Part shown: positions 26,832 through 35,381 of the stretch, piece after piece | Layout of the letters: every line of letters begins with the position of its first letter | How positions within the stretch are numbered: position 1 is the first letter of the stretch | Assembly: GCA_020073145.1 (NCBI GenBank) | Contig: JAIQFS010000031.1 | Coordinates: 1 to 61,693 of the forward strand | Direction of reading: 5' to 3' | DNA length: 61,693 bases | DNA from: Terriglobia bacterium | Lineage (GTDB): Bacteria > Acidobacteriota > Terriglobia > Bryobacterales > Bryobacteraceae | The notes under the pieces: model-generated | Told to the model about the DNA's origin: nothing | Seen by the model: the letters and a program-made list of their open reading frames with translations, nothing else | Database searches by the model: none | Translations under genes and position numbers: made by a program

Positions 26832-28577
26832 CTACTCCACCTTCATCACAAAAACCGTCTGATCGTCAAACGCCTCTTTGGCAAACCGGTCCACGTCCTT
26901 GAGAATTTCTCCCGCCAGCTCCGCGGCGGATCGCTCGCAATTGCCGCGAACCACCTGCGCCAGCCGGCCGCGCCCGTATTCCACCCCCGCGGTGTTGATG
27001 TGGTCGGTAATGCCGTCCGAGTACTGCACAATCACATCCCCCGGCAAAGCCTGGAAGGGGACTTCTTCGTACTCCCGCGAGTCCAGCAGGCCCAGCGGAA
27101 CTCCTTCCACCCGCAGCTTGAGAATCTCATGCCCGCGGCAGATCATCGGCGGGAGCGCGCCTGCGTTCGCCATCACAATCTGACGCGTGGCGGGGTCCCA
27201 CAACAAAACGCACAAGGTGACGTACCGCGATTCCACCTTGCGTTCGATCAGCGCATCGTTGAGCGCTTTCAAGAGTTCGGCGGGCCGGCGCCGCCGCGGC
27301 GCCAGCGTGCGCAGCAGGCCGCTGACTAGGCCGCCATAGAGGGCCGCCGCCGCGCCTTTCCCGCTCACATCCCCCATCGCGATCACGGTCTGCTGGTCCT
27401 TGTGCTCGAACACGTCGTAGATGTCGCCGCTGATCTGTCGGGCCGGCCGCAGGCGCACCGCGGCCGTCATCCCTTCGATCTCCGGAGCGGCGTCCGGCAG
27501 CAGGACCCGCTGCAGGTCGCGCGCGGCAGTCAGGTCTTCCGCCATGCGCCGCTGGCTGTTGGCCAGTTCTTCGTATAGTCGCGCGTTGTCCACGCTCGAC
27601 GCGATCTGCGGCGCCAGCACGGTCAGCGTGCGCACGTGGTCGTCGGTGAAATAGCCCACCCGCTCGCTTTCCAGATCCATCACCCCCACCACGCGGTCGT
27701 GCACCACCAGCGGCACGGCCACTTCCGAGCGGAGATCCGGGTGGGACGCAATGTACCGCGGGTCCTTGGCCGTATCGTGTACCCGCACCACCTCGCGGGA
27801 ACTCGCTGCCGCCCCGGTGAGCCCCTTGCCGAGCGGAATATTATCAATGTCCACCCGCTGGTCATAGCGGATACTGAACCGGTGCCGCAACGCCCGCGCA
27901 TCGTGGTCCACCAGCAGGATACTGAAGGCGTCGTAGCTGATCAGAGCCCGCATGGTCTCCGCGATCTTGCCGAGCAGCTCGTTGAGGTCCAGAATCGAGG
28001 AAAACTCGTGGGAAATGTGCGCCAGCGCCTTGAGCGTCCGGTTCTGGCGTTCCACCCTCCGGTAGAGCCGCGCGTTATCGATGGCCACGCTGACCCGCGT
28101 CGCGATCAGCCGCAGCAGCGCCCGGTCGTATTCCGTGTACGCATTCAAGCGCGTCGATTGCAGGTCGATCACGCCCACCAGACGCCCCCGCGCCGTCATC
28201 GGCACGGCCAGTTCGGTCCGCACCGCGTCGACGCTGTTGAGGTAGCGCGGATCGTGGCGCACGTCGCCCACCAGCACCGGCTCGCGCCGCGCCGCCGCCG
28301 TGCCCGTGATTCCTTCCCCCAGCGCCAGCTTCAGCTTCGAGACCACTTCCTCGCGGTGTCCCACTGCGTAGCGGATGTGCAGATCCTGCCGCTTCTCGCT
28401 GTACAGCAGGATCGCGAAAAGATCGTACGGCAGCACCTTCTGGATAATCTCCGCCACATTGGCGAGCAGCGGATCCAGCTCCAGCGTCAGGCTCGTGGCC
28501 GCCGAGATCTCCAATAGGAAATCCAGGAGCTCGGAACGTTCTCGGAAATGGACAGCGGCTTTGCGGCTGGCTTGCAT
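26832..28577 (-). CDS. GAF-GAF-SpoIIE serine phosphatase (RsbU-like)
   Basis: 581 residues, with GGAGAG seven bases before ATG 28577. Two GAF sensor domains (about 20-170 and 190-345; DLFAILLYSEKRQDLHIRYA and DAFSILLVDHDARALRHRF) are followed by a coiled linker (RRMAEDLTAARDLQRVLLP). A PPM/SpoIIE phosphatase domain follows (about 370-580), with GDIYDVFEHKD, IAMGDVSGKGAAAAL, YSDGITDHINTAG and FDDQTVFVMKVE. Such proteins dephosphorylate anti-anti-sigma factors in response to a GAF ligand. No STAS or RsbW partner is next to it. It lies 29 bases after deoC and may belong to that operon. Confidence 0.92.
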   Translation of the reverse strand: MQASRKAAVHFRERSELLDFLLEISAATSLTLELDPLLANVAEIIQKVLPYDLFAILLYSEKRQDLHIRYAVGHREEVVSKLKLALGEGITGTAAARREPVLVGDVRHDPRYLNSVDAVRTELAVPMTARGRLVGVIDLQSTRLNAYTEYDRALLRLIATRVSVAIDNARLYRRVERQNRTLKALAHISHEFSSILDLNELLGKIAETMRALISYDAFSILLVDHDARALRHRFSIRYDQRVDIDNIPLGKGLTGAAASSREVVRVHDTAKDPRYIASHPDLRSEVAVPLVVHDRVVGVMDLESERVGYFTDDHVRTLTVLAPQIASSVDNARLYEELANSQRRMAEDLTAARDLQRVLLPDAAPEIEGMTAAVRLRPARQISGDIYDVFEHKDQQTVIAMGDVSGKGAAAALYGGLVSGLLRTLAPRRRRPAELLKALNDALIERKVESRYVTLCVLLWDPATRQIVMANAGALPPMICRGHEILKLRVEGVPLGLLDSREYEEVPFQALPGDVIVQYSDGITDHINTAGVEYGRGRLAQVVRGNCERSAAELAGEILKDVDRFAKEAFDDQTVFVMKVE

Positions 28578-28606
28578 GGCGTTCTCTCCGCGTGGAGTGG
28601 GCCCGT

Positions 28607-29503
28607 CTAGGCGGCGGTCGCCTCGACGATCTTGACGCTGGCGCTCGCCCCGATGCGCGTGGCCCCGGCGGCCGTCATCGTCTGCAGATCCGCCAGTGTA
28701 CGGATGCCCCCCGACGCCTTGACCCCCATCTCCGGTCCCACCACCGCCCGCATCAGCGAGACGTCGTGCGCTGTGGCGCCGGCCGGCCCGAATCCCGTCG
28801 ACGTCTTCACGAAATCCGCGCCCGCCAGCTTCGAAAGCGTCGAGGCCACGGCCTTCTGATTATCGTCGAGCAGCGCCGTTTCCAGAATGACTTTGACCAG
28901 GGCCCCCGCCTCGTGCGATGCCTTGACCACCTGCTGAATGTCTAGTTTGACGGCTTCGTGATCACCGGACCGCAGCGCGCCCACGTTGATCACCATGTCG
29001 ATCTCTTCCGCGCCCGCGCGCAGCGCCGCTACCGTCTCCGCTACCTTGGCTTCCGTGCTGGTCGCACCCAAGGGGAAACCCACTACCGTGCACACCTTCA
29101 CCGGGGAGCCCTGCAGTTCCGTTCGCACCAGCGGTACCCAATAGGGATTTACGCACACGCTGGCGAAATGATATTGCCGCGCCTCCCGGCAGACTTTCAC
29201 GATCTCGTTGCGCGTCGCTTCCGGCTTCAGGATCGTGTGGTCGATCAGCACCGCAATCGCCGGATCGATCTTCGTCAGCCGGTCGCTCGCCGATACCCGG
29301 TCCGCCCCCGCGGCAATAATCTCTTTCGTGTTGCGCGCGCATGTCTGCGGGCAGCGCTGGATGCACCCCGGACAAATCTCACCCGGCAGATTCAGGCCTT
29401 CGCCCTTTTTCGCCGCCGAGCCCGATCCCCCCGGTCCGTTCAGGCGGGCCAGGATTTCCTCCCCGATCTGCGCGACCAGATTGTCCAGTTCCGCTGGCGT
29501 CAC
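28607..29503 (-). CDS. deoC: Deoxyribose-phosphate aldolase with microcompartment-cargo-like N-terminal extension
   Basis: 298 residues from GTG 29503, whose bases overlap the rpiB stop (GTGA), indicating translational coupling. The core from about residue 75 is a class [58 protein letters not shown], the Schiff-base lysine in FVKTSTGFG, and KASGGIRT. The first ~22 residues ([20 protein letters not shown]) form an amphipathic helix like encapsulation peptides of microcompartment enzymes. A Gly-rich linker and a four-cysteine knot (C44, C47, C51, C55) precede the barrel. Ordinary nucleoside-catabolic DeoC lacks these parts. The reaction is cleavage of 2-deoxyribose 5-phosphate to glyceraldehyde 3-phosphate and acetaldehyde. 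Confidence 0.88.
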   Translation of the reverse strand: MTPAELDNLVAQIGEEILARLNGPGGSGSAAKKGEGLNLPGEICPGCIQRCPQTCARNTKEIIAAGADRVSASDRLTKIDPAIAVLIDHTILKPEATRNEIVKVCREARQYHFASVCVNPYWVPLVRTELQGSPVKVCTVVGFPLGATSTEAKVAETVAALRAGAEEIDMVINVGALRSGDHEAVKLDIQQVVKASHEAGALVKVILETALLDDNQKAVASTLSKLAGADFVKTSTGFGPAGATAHDVSLMRAVVGPEMGVKASGGIRTLADLQTMTAAGATRIGASASVKIVEATAA

Positions 29504-30120
29504 GACGAGCCCTTCCGCAGGTACCGCCGCTCGATCTCGGTGATCTTTTGCACCCGCGCCTGGTGCCGGCCGCCGCCGAACGGCGTGCCGATCCACATCC
29601 GCACCACGTCTTCCGCCTGGGTTGCGGTCAGAAGCCTCGCGCCCAGCGTAAGCACATTAGAATCATTGTGTTCCCGGCTGTTTCGAGCGGATGCTTTATC
29701 ATAGCACAGGGCCGCCCGGATGCCCGGCACCTTGTTGGCCGCGATCGACGAGCCGATCCCCGCGCCATCGATCACGATGCCGCGCCCCACCGCCCCCGAT
29801 GCCACCAATTCGGCCACCTGGAGAGCGAGATCCGGGTAATCGGCCGGCAGTTCTGCGTGCACCCCCACGTCCCGCACTTCCAAGTCCAGGCTTTGCAGAA
29901 TGGGCTTCAGAATCTCCTTGAGCCGAAAGCCCCCGTGATCGGCGCCAATCGCAATCGTCTTCTCCGGCGGTGCCGCCGGAACCTGGTCTTCCGCCACCTC
30001 CACAATGCGCACCCCGCGCGCATGCGCCACCTCTCGCGCCGCCGGTGTCACAATGGTCCCCACCGGCACGCGCAGTTCGCCGCTGGCCGGAACGTCTAAC
30101 GCGATCACGACCTTTTTCAT
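29500..30120 (-). CDS. rpiB: RpiB/LacAB-family sugar-phosphate isomerase with N-terminal extension
   Basis: 206 residues from ATG 30120. The first ~53 residues ([20 protein letters not shown]) are an extension not found in plain RpiB. They resemble a short module seen in some microcompartment-associated proteins. The isomerase core begins [19 protein letters not shown]. It keeps the C-terminal blocks [21 protein letters not shown] and [11 protein letters not shown]. Where E. coli RpiB has its catalytic cysteine (CGTGIG), this protein has IDGAGIG, so the base chemistry must differ, as in other Cys-less members. It is directly coupled to deoC, which suggests a joint role in pentose or deoxypentose phosphate breakdown. 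Confidence 0.85.
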   Translation of the reverse strand: MKKVVIALDVPASGELRVPVGTIVTPAAREVAHARGVRIVEVAEDQVPAAPPEKTIAIGADHGGFRLKEILKPILQSLDLEVRDVGVHAELPADYPDLALQVAELVASGAVGRGIVIDGAGIGSSIAANKVPGIRAALCYDKASARNSREHNDSNVLTLGARLLTATQAEDVVRMWIGTPFGGGRHQARVQKITEIERRYLRKGSS

Positions 30121-30156
30121 AGTGCAAGCCGCTGTACAATCGTAAGGACTATTGTA

Positions 30157-31107
30157 ATGAAACGCGCCCTCGCGCTGTCGCCATTTCTGGCTGCCGCGGC
30201 CATCGCCCAGACGGCTCCCACGCCGTCCGCCGACTATCTCGCCCGCCTGTTGCATCAGGGCGAAATCGGTTGGGGCGTGTTGCTCGTCGGCATGGCCGTC
30301 GCCTTCGGGCTGGGCGCCGTCCACGCGCTCTCGCCCGGACATGGCAAAACCATCGTGGCTGCCTACCTGGTGGGAACGCGCGGTACTCCCAAGCACGCCA
30401 TCTTTCTCGGCGGCATGGTCACGTTTACCCACACCATCTCGGTATTCCTTCTGGGCCTGGTGACTCTGTTCCTCTCCCACTATGTGCTGCCGGACAAGAT
30501 CAGTACCGTGCTGGGCGCCATTTCGGGAATCGCCATCATCTGGATCGGCGCCACTTTGTTCTATAAGCGGCTCCGCTTAGCCCAGGCACACTCGCCTCAT
30601 CACGACCATACCCACGATCATCACCACCACCCCGGTCATGGGCCGGATCATCACCACCACCATGAGCACGATGGTCAGCACGAGCATGGTCACGCGCACC
30701 CTTCGGACGCCCTGGTCCACCATCACGGTGACGGACACGCGCACAGCCATGCGCCCGAAGGCGAGATCAGTCTGGGCAGTCTGATCGCGTTGGGCGCGAG
30801 TGGAGGTTTGGTGCCGTGCCCTTCGGCCATGGTCCTGCTGCTGAGTGCCATCGCCTTGGGACGGATTGGCTTGGGCCTGATGTTATTGGTGGCCTTCAGC
30901 CTGGGCTTGGCCGGCGTGCTGATGGCCATCGGATTGGTCGTCCTCTTTGCCAAGCATTGGTTGCCGGACGGCCGGAAAACCTCGCAACACGCCGCCTTCC
31001 GCCTCATCCCGGTCGCGTCCGCCGCCATCATCGTCTGCGTGGGACTCGTGATGACCGGTGTCTCGCTCGGCGTGATCCGCCCCGGCCAGTTTCTCGCCGG
31101 CGTCTAG
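30157..31107 (+). CDS. NicO/RcnA-family nickel-cobalt exporter
   Basis: 316 residues. Predicted inner-membrane metal transporter with about six to seven helices and an N-terminal signal-like segment. The first membrane half has GLGAVHALSPGHGKTIVAAYL, the signature HX4DH-like region of the family (here H-A-L-S-P-G-H). A cytoplasmic or periplasmic loop around residues 145-195 is extraordinarily His/Asp-rich (HHDHTHDHHHHPGHG) and should bind metal. The second half carries GLVPCPSAMVLLLSAIALG. His-rich loops are normal for RcnA. It is divergent from rpiB with only 36 bases between, so their promoters must overlap. The metal is not determined. Confidence 0.88.
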   Translation: MKRALALSPFLAAAAIAQTAPTPSADYLARLLHQGEIGWGVLLVGMAVAFGLGAVHALSPGHGKTIVAAYLVGTRGTPKHAIFLGGMVTFTHTISVFLLGLVTLFLSHYVLPDKISTVLGAISGIAIIWIGATLFYKRLRLAQAHSPHHDHTHDHHHHPGHGPDHHHHHEHDGQHEHGHAHPSDALVHHHGDGHAHSHAPEGEISLGSLIALGASGGLVPCPSAMVLLLSAIALGRIGLGLMLLVAFSLGLAGVLMAIGLVVLFAKHWLPDGRKTSQHAAFRLIPVASAAIIVCVGLVMTGVSLGVIRPGQFLAGV

Positions 31108-31493
31108 AACCACCCGTGTTGCCCCCCCTCATCCCGGTCGCGTCCGGTGCCTCCCGCATCCCCACCGGCCTGGCTGCGAACGCCGGCGTCGGCGCCTGCG
31201 GCCGTACTCTAATGGGGTAGTAGTTGCGCATGCCCGCAGCGAAAACAAACCAGCCAGAACCCACGGCACCACATCAGCGAACGGCAAATCCGACAAGTCA
31301 TGGATGCGCCTCCCATTCCTTCAGAATCACTACGGTGTTTTGATCGTCACTCTAGGGTGAAAGGGTTAGACCCGGTGAGACCCATCCATTCGGCCGACCC
31401 CGCCTTTCATGATCGCCTCATCGGAAATAATTGCCGAACAGATACCAATTCTTGGCAGCCGTAGCCTCCCGGTCCCTCCGGTGGCCCTCCCGC
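31108..31493. other. Intergenic stretch without recognised gene
   Basis: 386 bases between the NicO gene and the minus-strand gene ending at 31494. I see no tRNA, repeat array or credible ORF. It probably holds the 3' ends of two convergent transcripts. Confidence 0.5.
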
Positions 31494-31868
31494 TCAGCCG
31501 CGGATCTCGACGATCAGGGCGGTCAGAACCCTCTGATACCGCGGATGGATGAACTCCAAGTGCATGCCCCGCCCGATGAAATCCTGTTTCAACAGGGAAC
31601 CTCCCCACGTGGAACCCGCGATCTGCACGCGCACCGGCTCCGGACAAAACTCCGGATGACCGCTTACCAGCGCTTCGTTCTCACCGCAGTAAACCATCGT
31701 ACAAACCCAATCCTGAGTTTCAATCTGCAACACAGCGCCGTTCCGCAAATCACGCAGGTAGACGCCACCCTCAATCTCGGATTGAACGATCTGCCTGTTA
31801 ATTTCGTCGCTGAGATTCGGATGAGTTGTAAATAAACTCGGAATCGGGACCTTGGCTAGAGTAGACAT
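31494..31868 (-). CDS. Hypothetical protein, 124 residues
   Basis: Read from ATG 31868; the ribosome site is weak (AAGAAGC). No signal peptide or membrane helix. The sequence falls into two parts: a segment IEGGVYLRDLRNGAVLQIETQDWVCTMVYCGENEA, and a C-terminal block STWGGSLLKQDFIGRGMHLEF then HPRYQRVLTALIVEIR. I have the impression that this GSTWGG...IGRGM block recurs in acidobacterial hypothetical proteins, but cannot name a domain. It is probably a small beta-rich soluble protein. No operon partner. Confidence 0.6.
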   Translation of the reverse strand: MSTLAKVPIPSLFTTHPNLSDEINRQIVQSEIEGGVYLRDLRNGAVLQIETQDWVCTMVYCGENEALVSGHPEFCPEPVRVQIAGSTWGGSLLKQDFIGRGMHLEFIHPRYQRVLTALIVEIRG

Positions 31869-32435
31869 GCGCTGCTGCTTCTTATGACGTGAGACGGGCG
31901 TCACATCCGCTATGCCATCTGCAATCGGAGGGCCATCGCCCGTGACGGCCACTGCCCTCTGGATGAAGTCATACACAGCCCACAGCGCGAACCGGAGCGT
32001 TAGACTCCGCGATGGACGACTGGGGGCCGGGGCACTCCAGGCGGATGGGTCGCCTCGAACCGCCAGGCCGCCGGCGGACTGCGGAGCAGGCAACGCAGAA
32101 GAATCACATCCCGGCTATATGACCATTGCAGGTCTGCTTATCCGGAAGAACCAAATCGTCTGTAGCATGCCTTCCCGAATCCAGATAGACCCCCGGCGGG
32201 GTGTGTTTCAGGAAGTCCGTCTGCGGGTTGATCCTCGCACGGGTCGCGACGCCGTTCGCGCGTGCGGATTTTCGTGATGCCACGGCCCGCCAGGCCGCCG
32301 AAGGCGCGCCTCCCCACAGTGGCTGCGCAGATTCGGTGTTCCCCGTGCCGCGGATTCCAGAAGTCCGAGGGGCAGGGAATCCGTCCGGCCGCTGCCGGCT
32401 TCCGCCTCAACTGCTGGTCAATCGAATCCGCCGGG
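31869..32435. other. Intergenic stretch without recognised gene
   Basis: 567 bases. Short frames on both strands (for example plus-strand 31912-32277) show no domain, no ribosome site and arginine-rich out-of-frame composition. No repeat or RNA gene was recognised. It may contain decayed coding sequence. Confidence 0.45.
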
Positions 32436-33392
32436 CTATACCGTGACGGCCGAGAATCGACCTCCGGCTTTGACGCCGGGCTGGGTGGTGGTGCCCCGGT
32501 AGAACCGAGCCAGGTCCCGCGGCAAGGCCGCCCAATAGTCCCCTTCGTACTTCTCGCGGATGTAGCGCAGCAGGTCTTCGTAGTGAGACACCGGAAACTC
32601 GTCGCGAGCCGCCGCGCCTTCGAAACACATATAGTCCGGATGCGTGTTCAGCAGGACCATGCCGCCTTGCTCGACGACCCAGTCTAGCTTTCGCTTCCAG
32701 ATGTCGATGTTGCGTTCGCGAAGAATCACAAACAGGTTGAAGTCCTGAACCAGCGTGTACGGCAGCTCCACGTATCCCGATCCCCCCGGGCCCGGCACCC
32801 AGAAGGGAAATATGGTTCTCATCCCATCGTTCTGTGGCTCAAACGGGTCCGAGTCGAACGTCGAGCAATCGTACTCGCCGCCTAGCATTTGCAGCCACTC
32901 CAGGTTGTGATGCATGAACGGAGAGCGAAACCCAACTGCCTTCCACTTTTCCATGTACGACCGGATTTTAGCGGCTCGCCGCGTAAATTCAGCCTTCGAC
33001 GAGTACAGCTTCCCGTCGTGCTTCAGCCCGTGCACTCCAACCTCGAAGCCCGCGCGTTCCATGCTTGCTCGGAGGGAGTCGGGAACCCGGTAGTCGCCCT
33101 CAGGCACGAAGTTGAATGACGAGCGGAATCCGTGCTTCGCCTCCAGGTTCATCAGTTCCTCGACCCGGGCCAGCCCCAACCGGCGTTCCACGTCGTGAGT
33201 CAGCGTCACCGCAAACCGTTTGCCGCCGGGCCAGCCCGACCAGTTGGGTGGAGGTGAACCCGCGCTCTCGTCGATGGGCCACACCGCGGCTTGCGAAGAT
33301 CGGAGGGCCTTCGCTCGCGTGCGGCGCAGCGCCATCCGTACAGACCAGGGTAGAAACGGCTTGCAGAGGTAGTATGCTTTCGTGAGTAGCAT
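32436..33392 (-). CDS. Polysaccharide deacetylase-like (NodB-fold) protein
   Basis: 318 residues. Predicted metal-dependent carbohydrate esterase-4 fold. The first metal motif is AVTLTHDVERRLGL, where the NodB-type acidic pair is D-V. The second is the paired histidines in EVGVHGLKHDGKLY (H-x4-H-like). A late motif is VLLNTHPDYMCF. The arginine-bearing VGFRSPFMHHNLEWL fits motif 3. The N-terminus is basic and lacks a clear signal peptide. The C-terminal SHYEDLLRYIREKY is seen in deacetylases of capsule or exopolysaccharide loci. No glycan gene cluster is adjacent, so the target glycan is unknown. Confidence 0.8.
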   Translation of the reverse strand: MLLTKAYYLCKPFLPWSVRMALRRTRAKALRSSQAAVWPIDESAGSPPPNWSGWPGGKRFAVTLTHDVERRLGLARVEELMNLEAKHGFRSSFNFVPEGDYRVPDSLRASMERAGFEVGVHGLKHDGKLYSSKAEFTRRAAKIRSYMEKWKAVGFRSPFMHHNLEWLQMLGGEYDCSTFDSDPFEPQNDGMRTIFPFWVPGPGGSGYVELPYTLVQDFNLFVILRERNIDIWKRKLDWVVEQGGMVLLNTHPDYMCFEGAAARDEFPVSHYEDLLRYIREKYEGDYWAALPRDLARFYRGTTTQPGVKAGGRFSAVTV

Positions 33393-33694
33393 GGCAGTGC
33401 TAGTTCAAATCTCCTAAGTCGGGCTGGTTCAAACAGCCATCCTGCCGAATTGGGCGATCATCGTTTTGGAGCCGCCGTTTCTACTGCAAGTTGCCCTCGC
33501 CAACTCGCTGAGTTTACCCTGACCATTGACCGGCTTCGTCTGATCTTTCGGTCAGTATAGCCCGAAGTTTCCTGAATCCGAACTCCCACTAGTACTCTTC
33601 TATCGGGACAGTACCTTGGAGGGCTCTGTACCACCCCCAGACTGGGATCCACCCGGCCCTTTTTCGGGGTATCTCATGGTGCTTTTTCAGACCG
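33393..33694. other. Intergenic stretch without recognised gene
   Basis: 302 bases between a deacetylase start and a permease stop, both on the minus strand. Somewhat AT-richer than the surroundings. It should hold the deacetylase promoter; no clear hexamers, terminator or RNA gene were recognised. Confidence 0.45.
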
Positions 33695-35191
33695 TCAGCC
33701 CTGTCCCGCCAGGCCGCTCCGCTCTCGCCCGAACGGGAAATAAATCGCAAAGCCAATGAACAGCCACACGAAGAACCGCACCCACGTTTCCAGAGGAAGC
33801 GACAGCATCAGAACCAGGCAGAATACAATCGAAATCATCGGCAGCCAGGGGGCGCCCGGAACGCGAAATCCGCGGGGCCGCTCCGGCTGCTTGCGGCGCA
33901 GCACGATCACCCCCGCCGAGACAATGATGAATGCGAATAGCGTGCCGATGTTCGCCAGATCCGCGAAGGTGCCGATGTCCCAGATCCCTGCCGGGATGCC
34001 CACCGCCAGCCCGGCCACCCAGGTGCTGACGTGCGGTGTCTTGTGCACCGGATGCACTTTCGAAAACGCCTTGGGCAGCAGGCCGTCGCGGCTCATCGCG
34101 AACCAGATGCGCGCCTGGCCATATTGAAAGACTAGCAGCGAAGAAATCATCCCCACCAGCGCTCCCACCCCTACCCATTCGCGGATGCGGTCATAGCCCA
34201 GCGCCTTCAGCGCGCCCGCTACCGGCGCTGCGTTGTCCAGTGTGTCGTAGCGCGCGATGCCGGTCAGCACCAGCGCCACCGCGATATACAGCAGAGCGCA
34301 GACCACCAGCGTCATGATGATGCCGAAGGGCAGATCGCGCTGGGGCTGCCGGCACTCTTCGGCGGCCGTGGATACCGAGTCAAACCCAATGTACGTGAAG
34401 AAGACGATGGCGGCCCCCGTGAGCACCCCCGAGAACCCGTTCGGCATAAACGGGTGCCAGTTGGCGGTGTGCACCGCGCGCGCCGCCCCAAATACGAAAA
34501 TCAGAATGGCGGCGATCTTGACGATCACCATCACGTTGTTGGTCCCCGCGCTTTCGCGAACGCCGAGCACCAGGATGTAGGTCAGCACCAGCAGAATCGC
34601 CAGGGCCGGCAGGTTGAACCAGGAGCCCGTGAATTGGCCCTCCACGATCGGCGGCCCCGCGATCTTCGCCGGAAGGTGCCACCCGAACGTGTTCTCCAGA
34701 AAGTCGCTGAAATAAGCCGAGAAGCCCGCGGCCACCGCCATGTTCGATACCGCGTACTCCAGGATCAGGTCCCAGCCGATAATCCACGCGATGATCTCGC
34801 CCAGCGTGGCATAGGCGTAGGTGTATGCGCTCCCCGCGATCGGAATCATCGACGCCAGTTCCGCGTAGCAGAGCGCGGCGAAACTGCACGCCAGCGCCGT
34901 CAGCAGGAACGAGAGCGAGATCCCCGGGCCCGCGCCCGGTCGCCCCGTCGTCGACAGCGCCTCCGAGCCGTGCAGAAGCAGGTCGAGCACCGGCGCGTGC
35001 AGGATCGATTTGTAGCGCAGCGTTTCGCCGGCCGCGGCCGTGCCGGTCAGGATAAAGATCCCCGCGCCGATCACCGCCCCAATGCCGAACGCCGTCAGGC
35101 TCCACGGGCCCAGCGTGCGGCGGAGTCTCGTCTGCGGATCTTCCGAAGCGGCCACCAGGGCGTCGATGCTCTTCGTGCGGAAGATGCTCAC
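33695..35191 (-). CDS. APC-superfamily amino acid permease (CAT/YfnA type)
   Basis: 498 residues with about 12-13 membrane helices. The first helix has the unwound APC motif FGIGAVIGAGIFILTGTAAA. Others include SFLLTALACSFAALCYAELASM, GSAYTYAYATLGEIIAWIIGW and FFTYIGFDSVSTAAEECRQPQRDLPFGI. The C-terminal half contains RIWFAMSRDGLLPKAFSKVH. This layout is that of cationic amino acid transporter-like secondary carriers. The substrate cannot be specified. It lies about 30 bases after the small basic gene at 35223-35381 and could be co-transcribed with pcrA. Confidence 0.9.
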   Translation of the reverse strand: MSIFRTKSIDALVAASEDPQTRLRRTLGPWSLTAFGIGAVIGAGIFILTGTAAAGETLRYKSILHAPVLDLLLHGSEALSTTGRPGAGPGISLSFLLTALACSFAALCYAELASMIPIAGSAYTYAYATLGEIIAWIIGWDLILEYAVSNMAVAAGFSAYFSDFLENTFGWHLPAKIAGPPIVEGQFTGSWFNLPALAILLVLTYILVLGVRESAGTNNVMVIVKIAAILIFVFGAARAVHTANWHPFMPNGFSGVLTGAAIVFFTYIGFDSVSTAAEECRQPQRDLPFGIIMTLVVCALLYIAVALVLTGIARYDTLDNAAPVAGALKALGYDRIREWVGVGALVGMISSLLVFQYGQARIWFAMSRDGLLPKAFSKVHPVHKTPHVSTWVAGLAVGIPAGIWDIGTFADLANIGTLFAFIIVSAGVIVLRRKQPERPRGFRVPGAPWLPMISIVFCLVLMLSLPLETWVRFFVWLFIGFAIYFPFGRERSGLAGQG

Positions 35192-35222
35192 GGGAGATGC
35201 AGCAGGCGATTCGCCTGGCGCG

Positions 35223-35381
35223 TTACCGCTTGCGCTGGCCTTGCGCCTGGTGACGGATCTTCTTCTTCAGGGAACCGCGGGCCACGCCCGCTGCCCGTTT
35301 GGCTTTCGGAGCGGCTTTCTTGCGCGCCGCGCGCTTCAGCTTCTTGCGTTCCACTCTATCGGTGACGGTCTTCGTATTCAT
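35223..35381 (-). CDS. Short, highly basic peptide translationally coupled to pcrA
   Basis: 52 residues, too short for most gene finders. The ATG (35379-35381) shares its A with the pcrA stop codon (TGATG), the classic arrangement for coupling. The composition is almost entirely Lys, Arg and Ala (RKKLKRAARKKAAPKAKRAA, then SLKKKIRHQAQGQRKR). Such sequences resemble histone-H1-like or ribosome-associated basic tails and would bind nucleic acid. I know no named family. Whether it is translated is inferred from the coupling and the clean open frame. Confidence 0.6.
   Translation of the reverse strand: MNTKTVTDRVERKKLKRAARKKAAPKAKRAAGVARGSLKKKIRHQAQGQRKR

Noticed and set aside
30580-30760. His/Asp-rich repeat in the NicO gene as an unusual insertion
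   Set aside because: Such metal-binding loops are normal in RcnA/NicO exporters.
31912-32277. 121-codon plus-strand frame in the gap before the deacetylase
   Set aside because: No ribosome site, no domain and irregular composition; not enough to call a gene.
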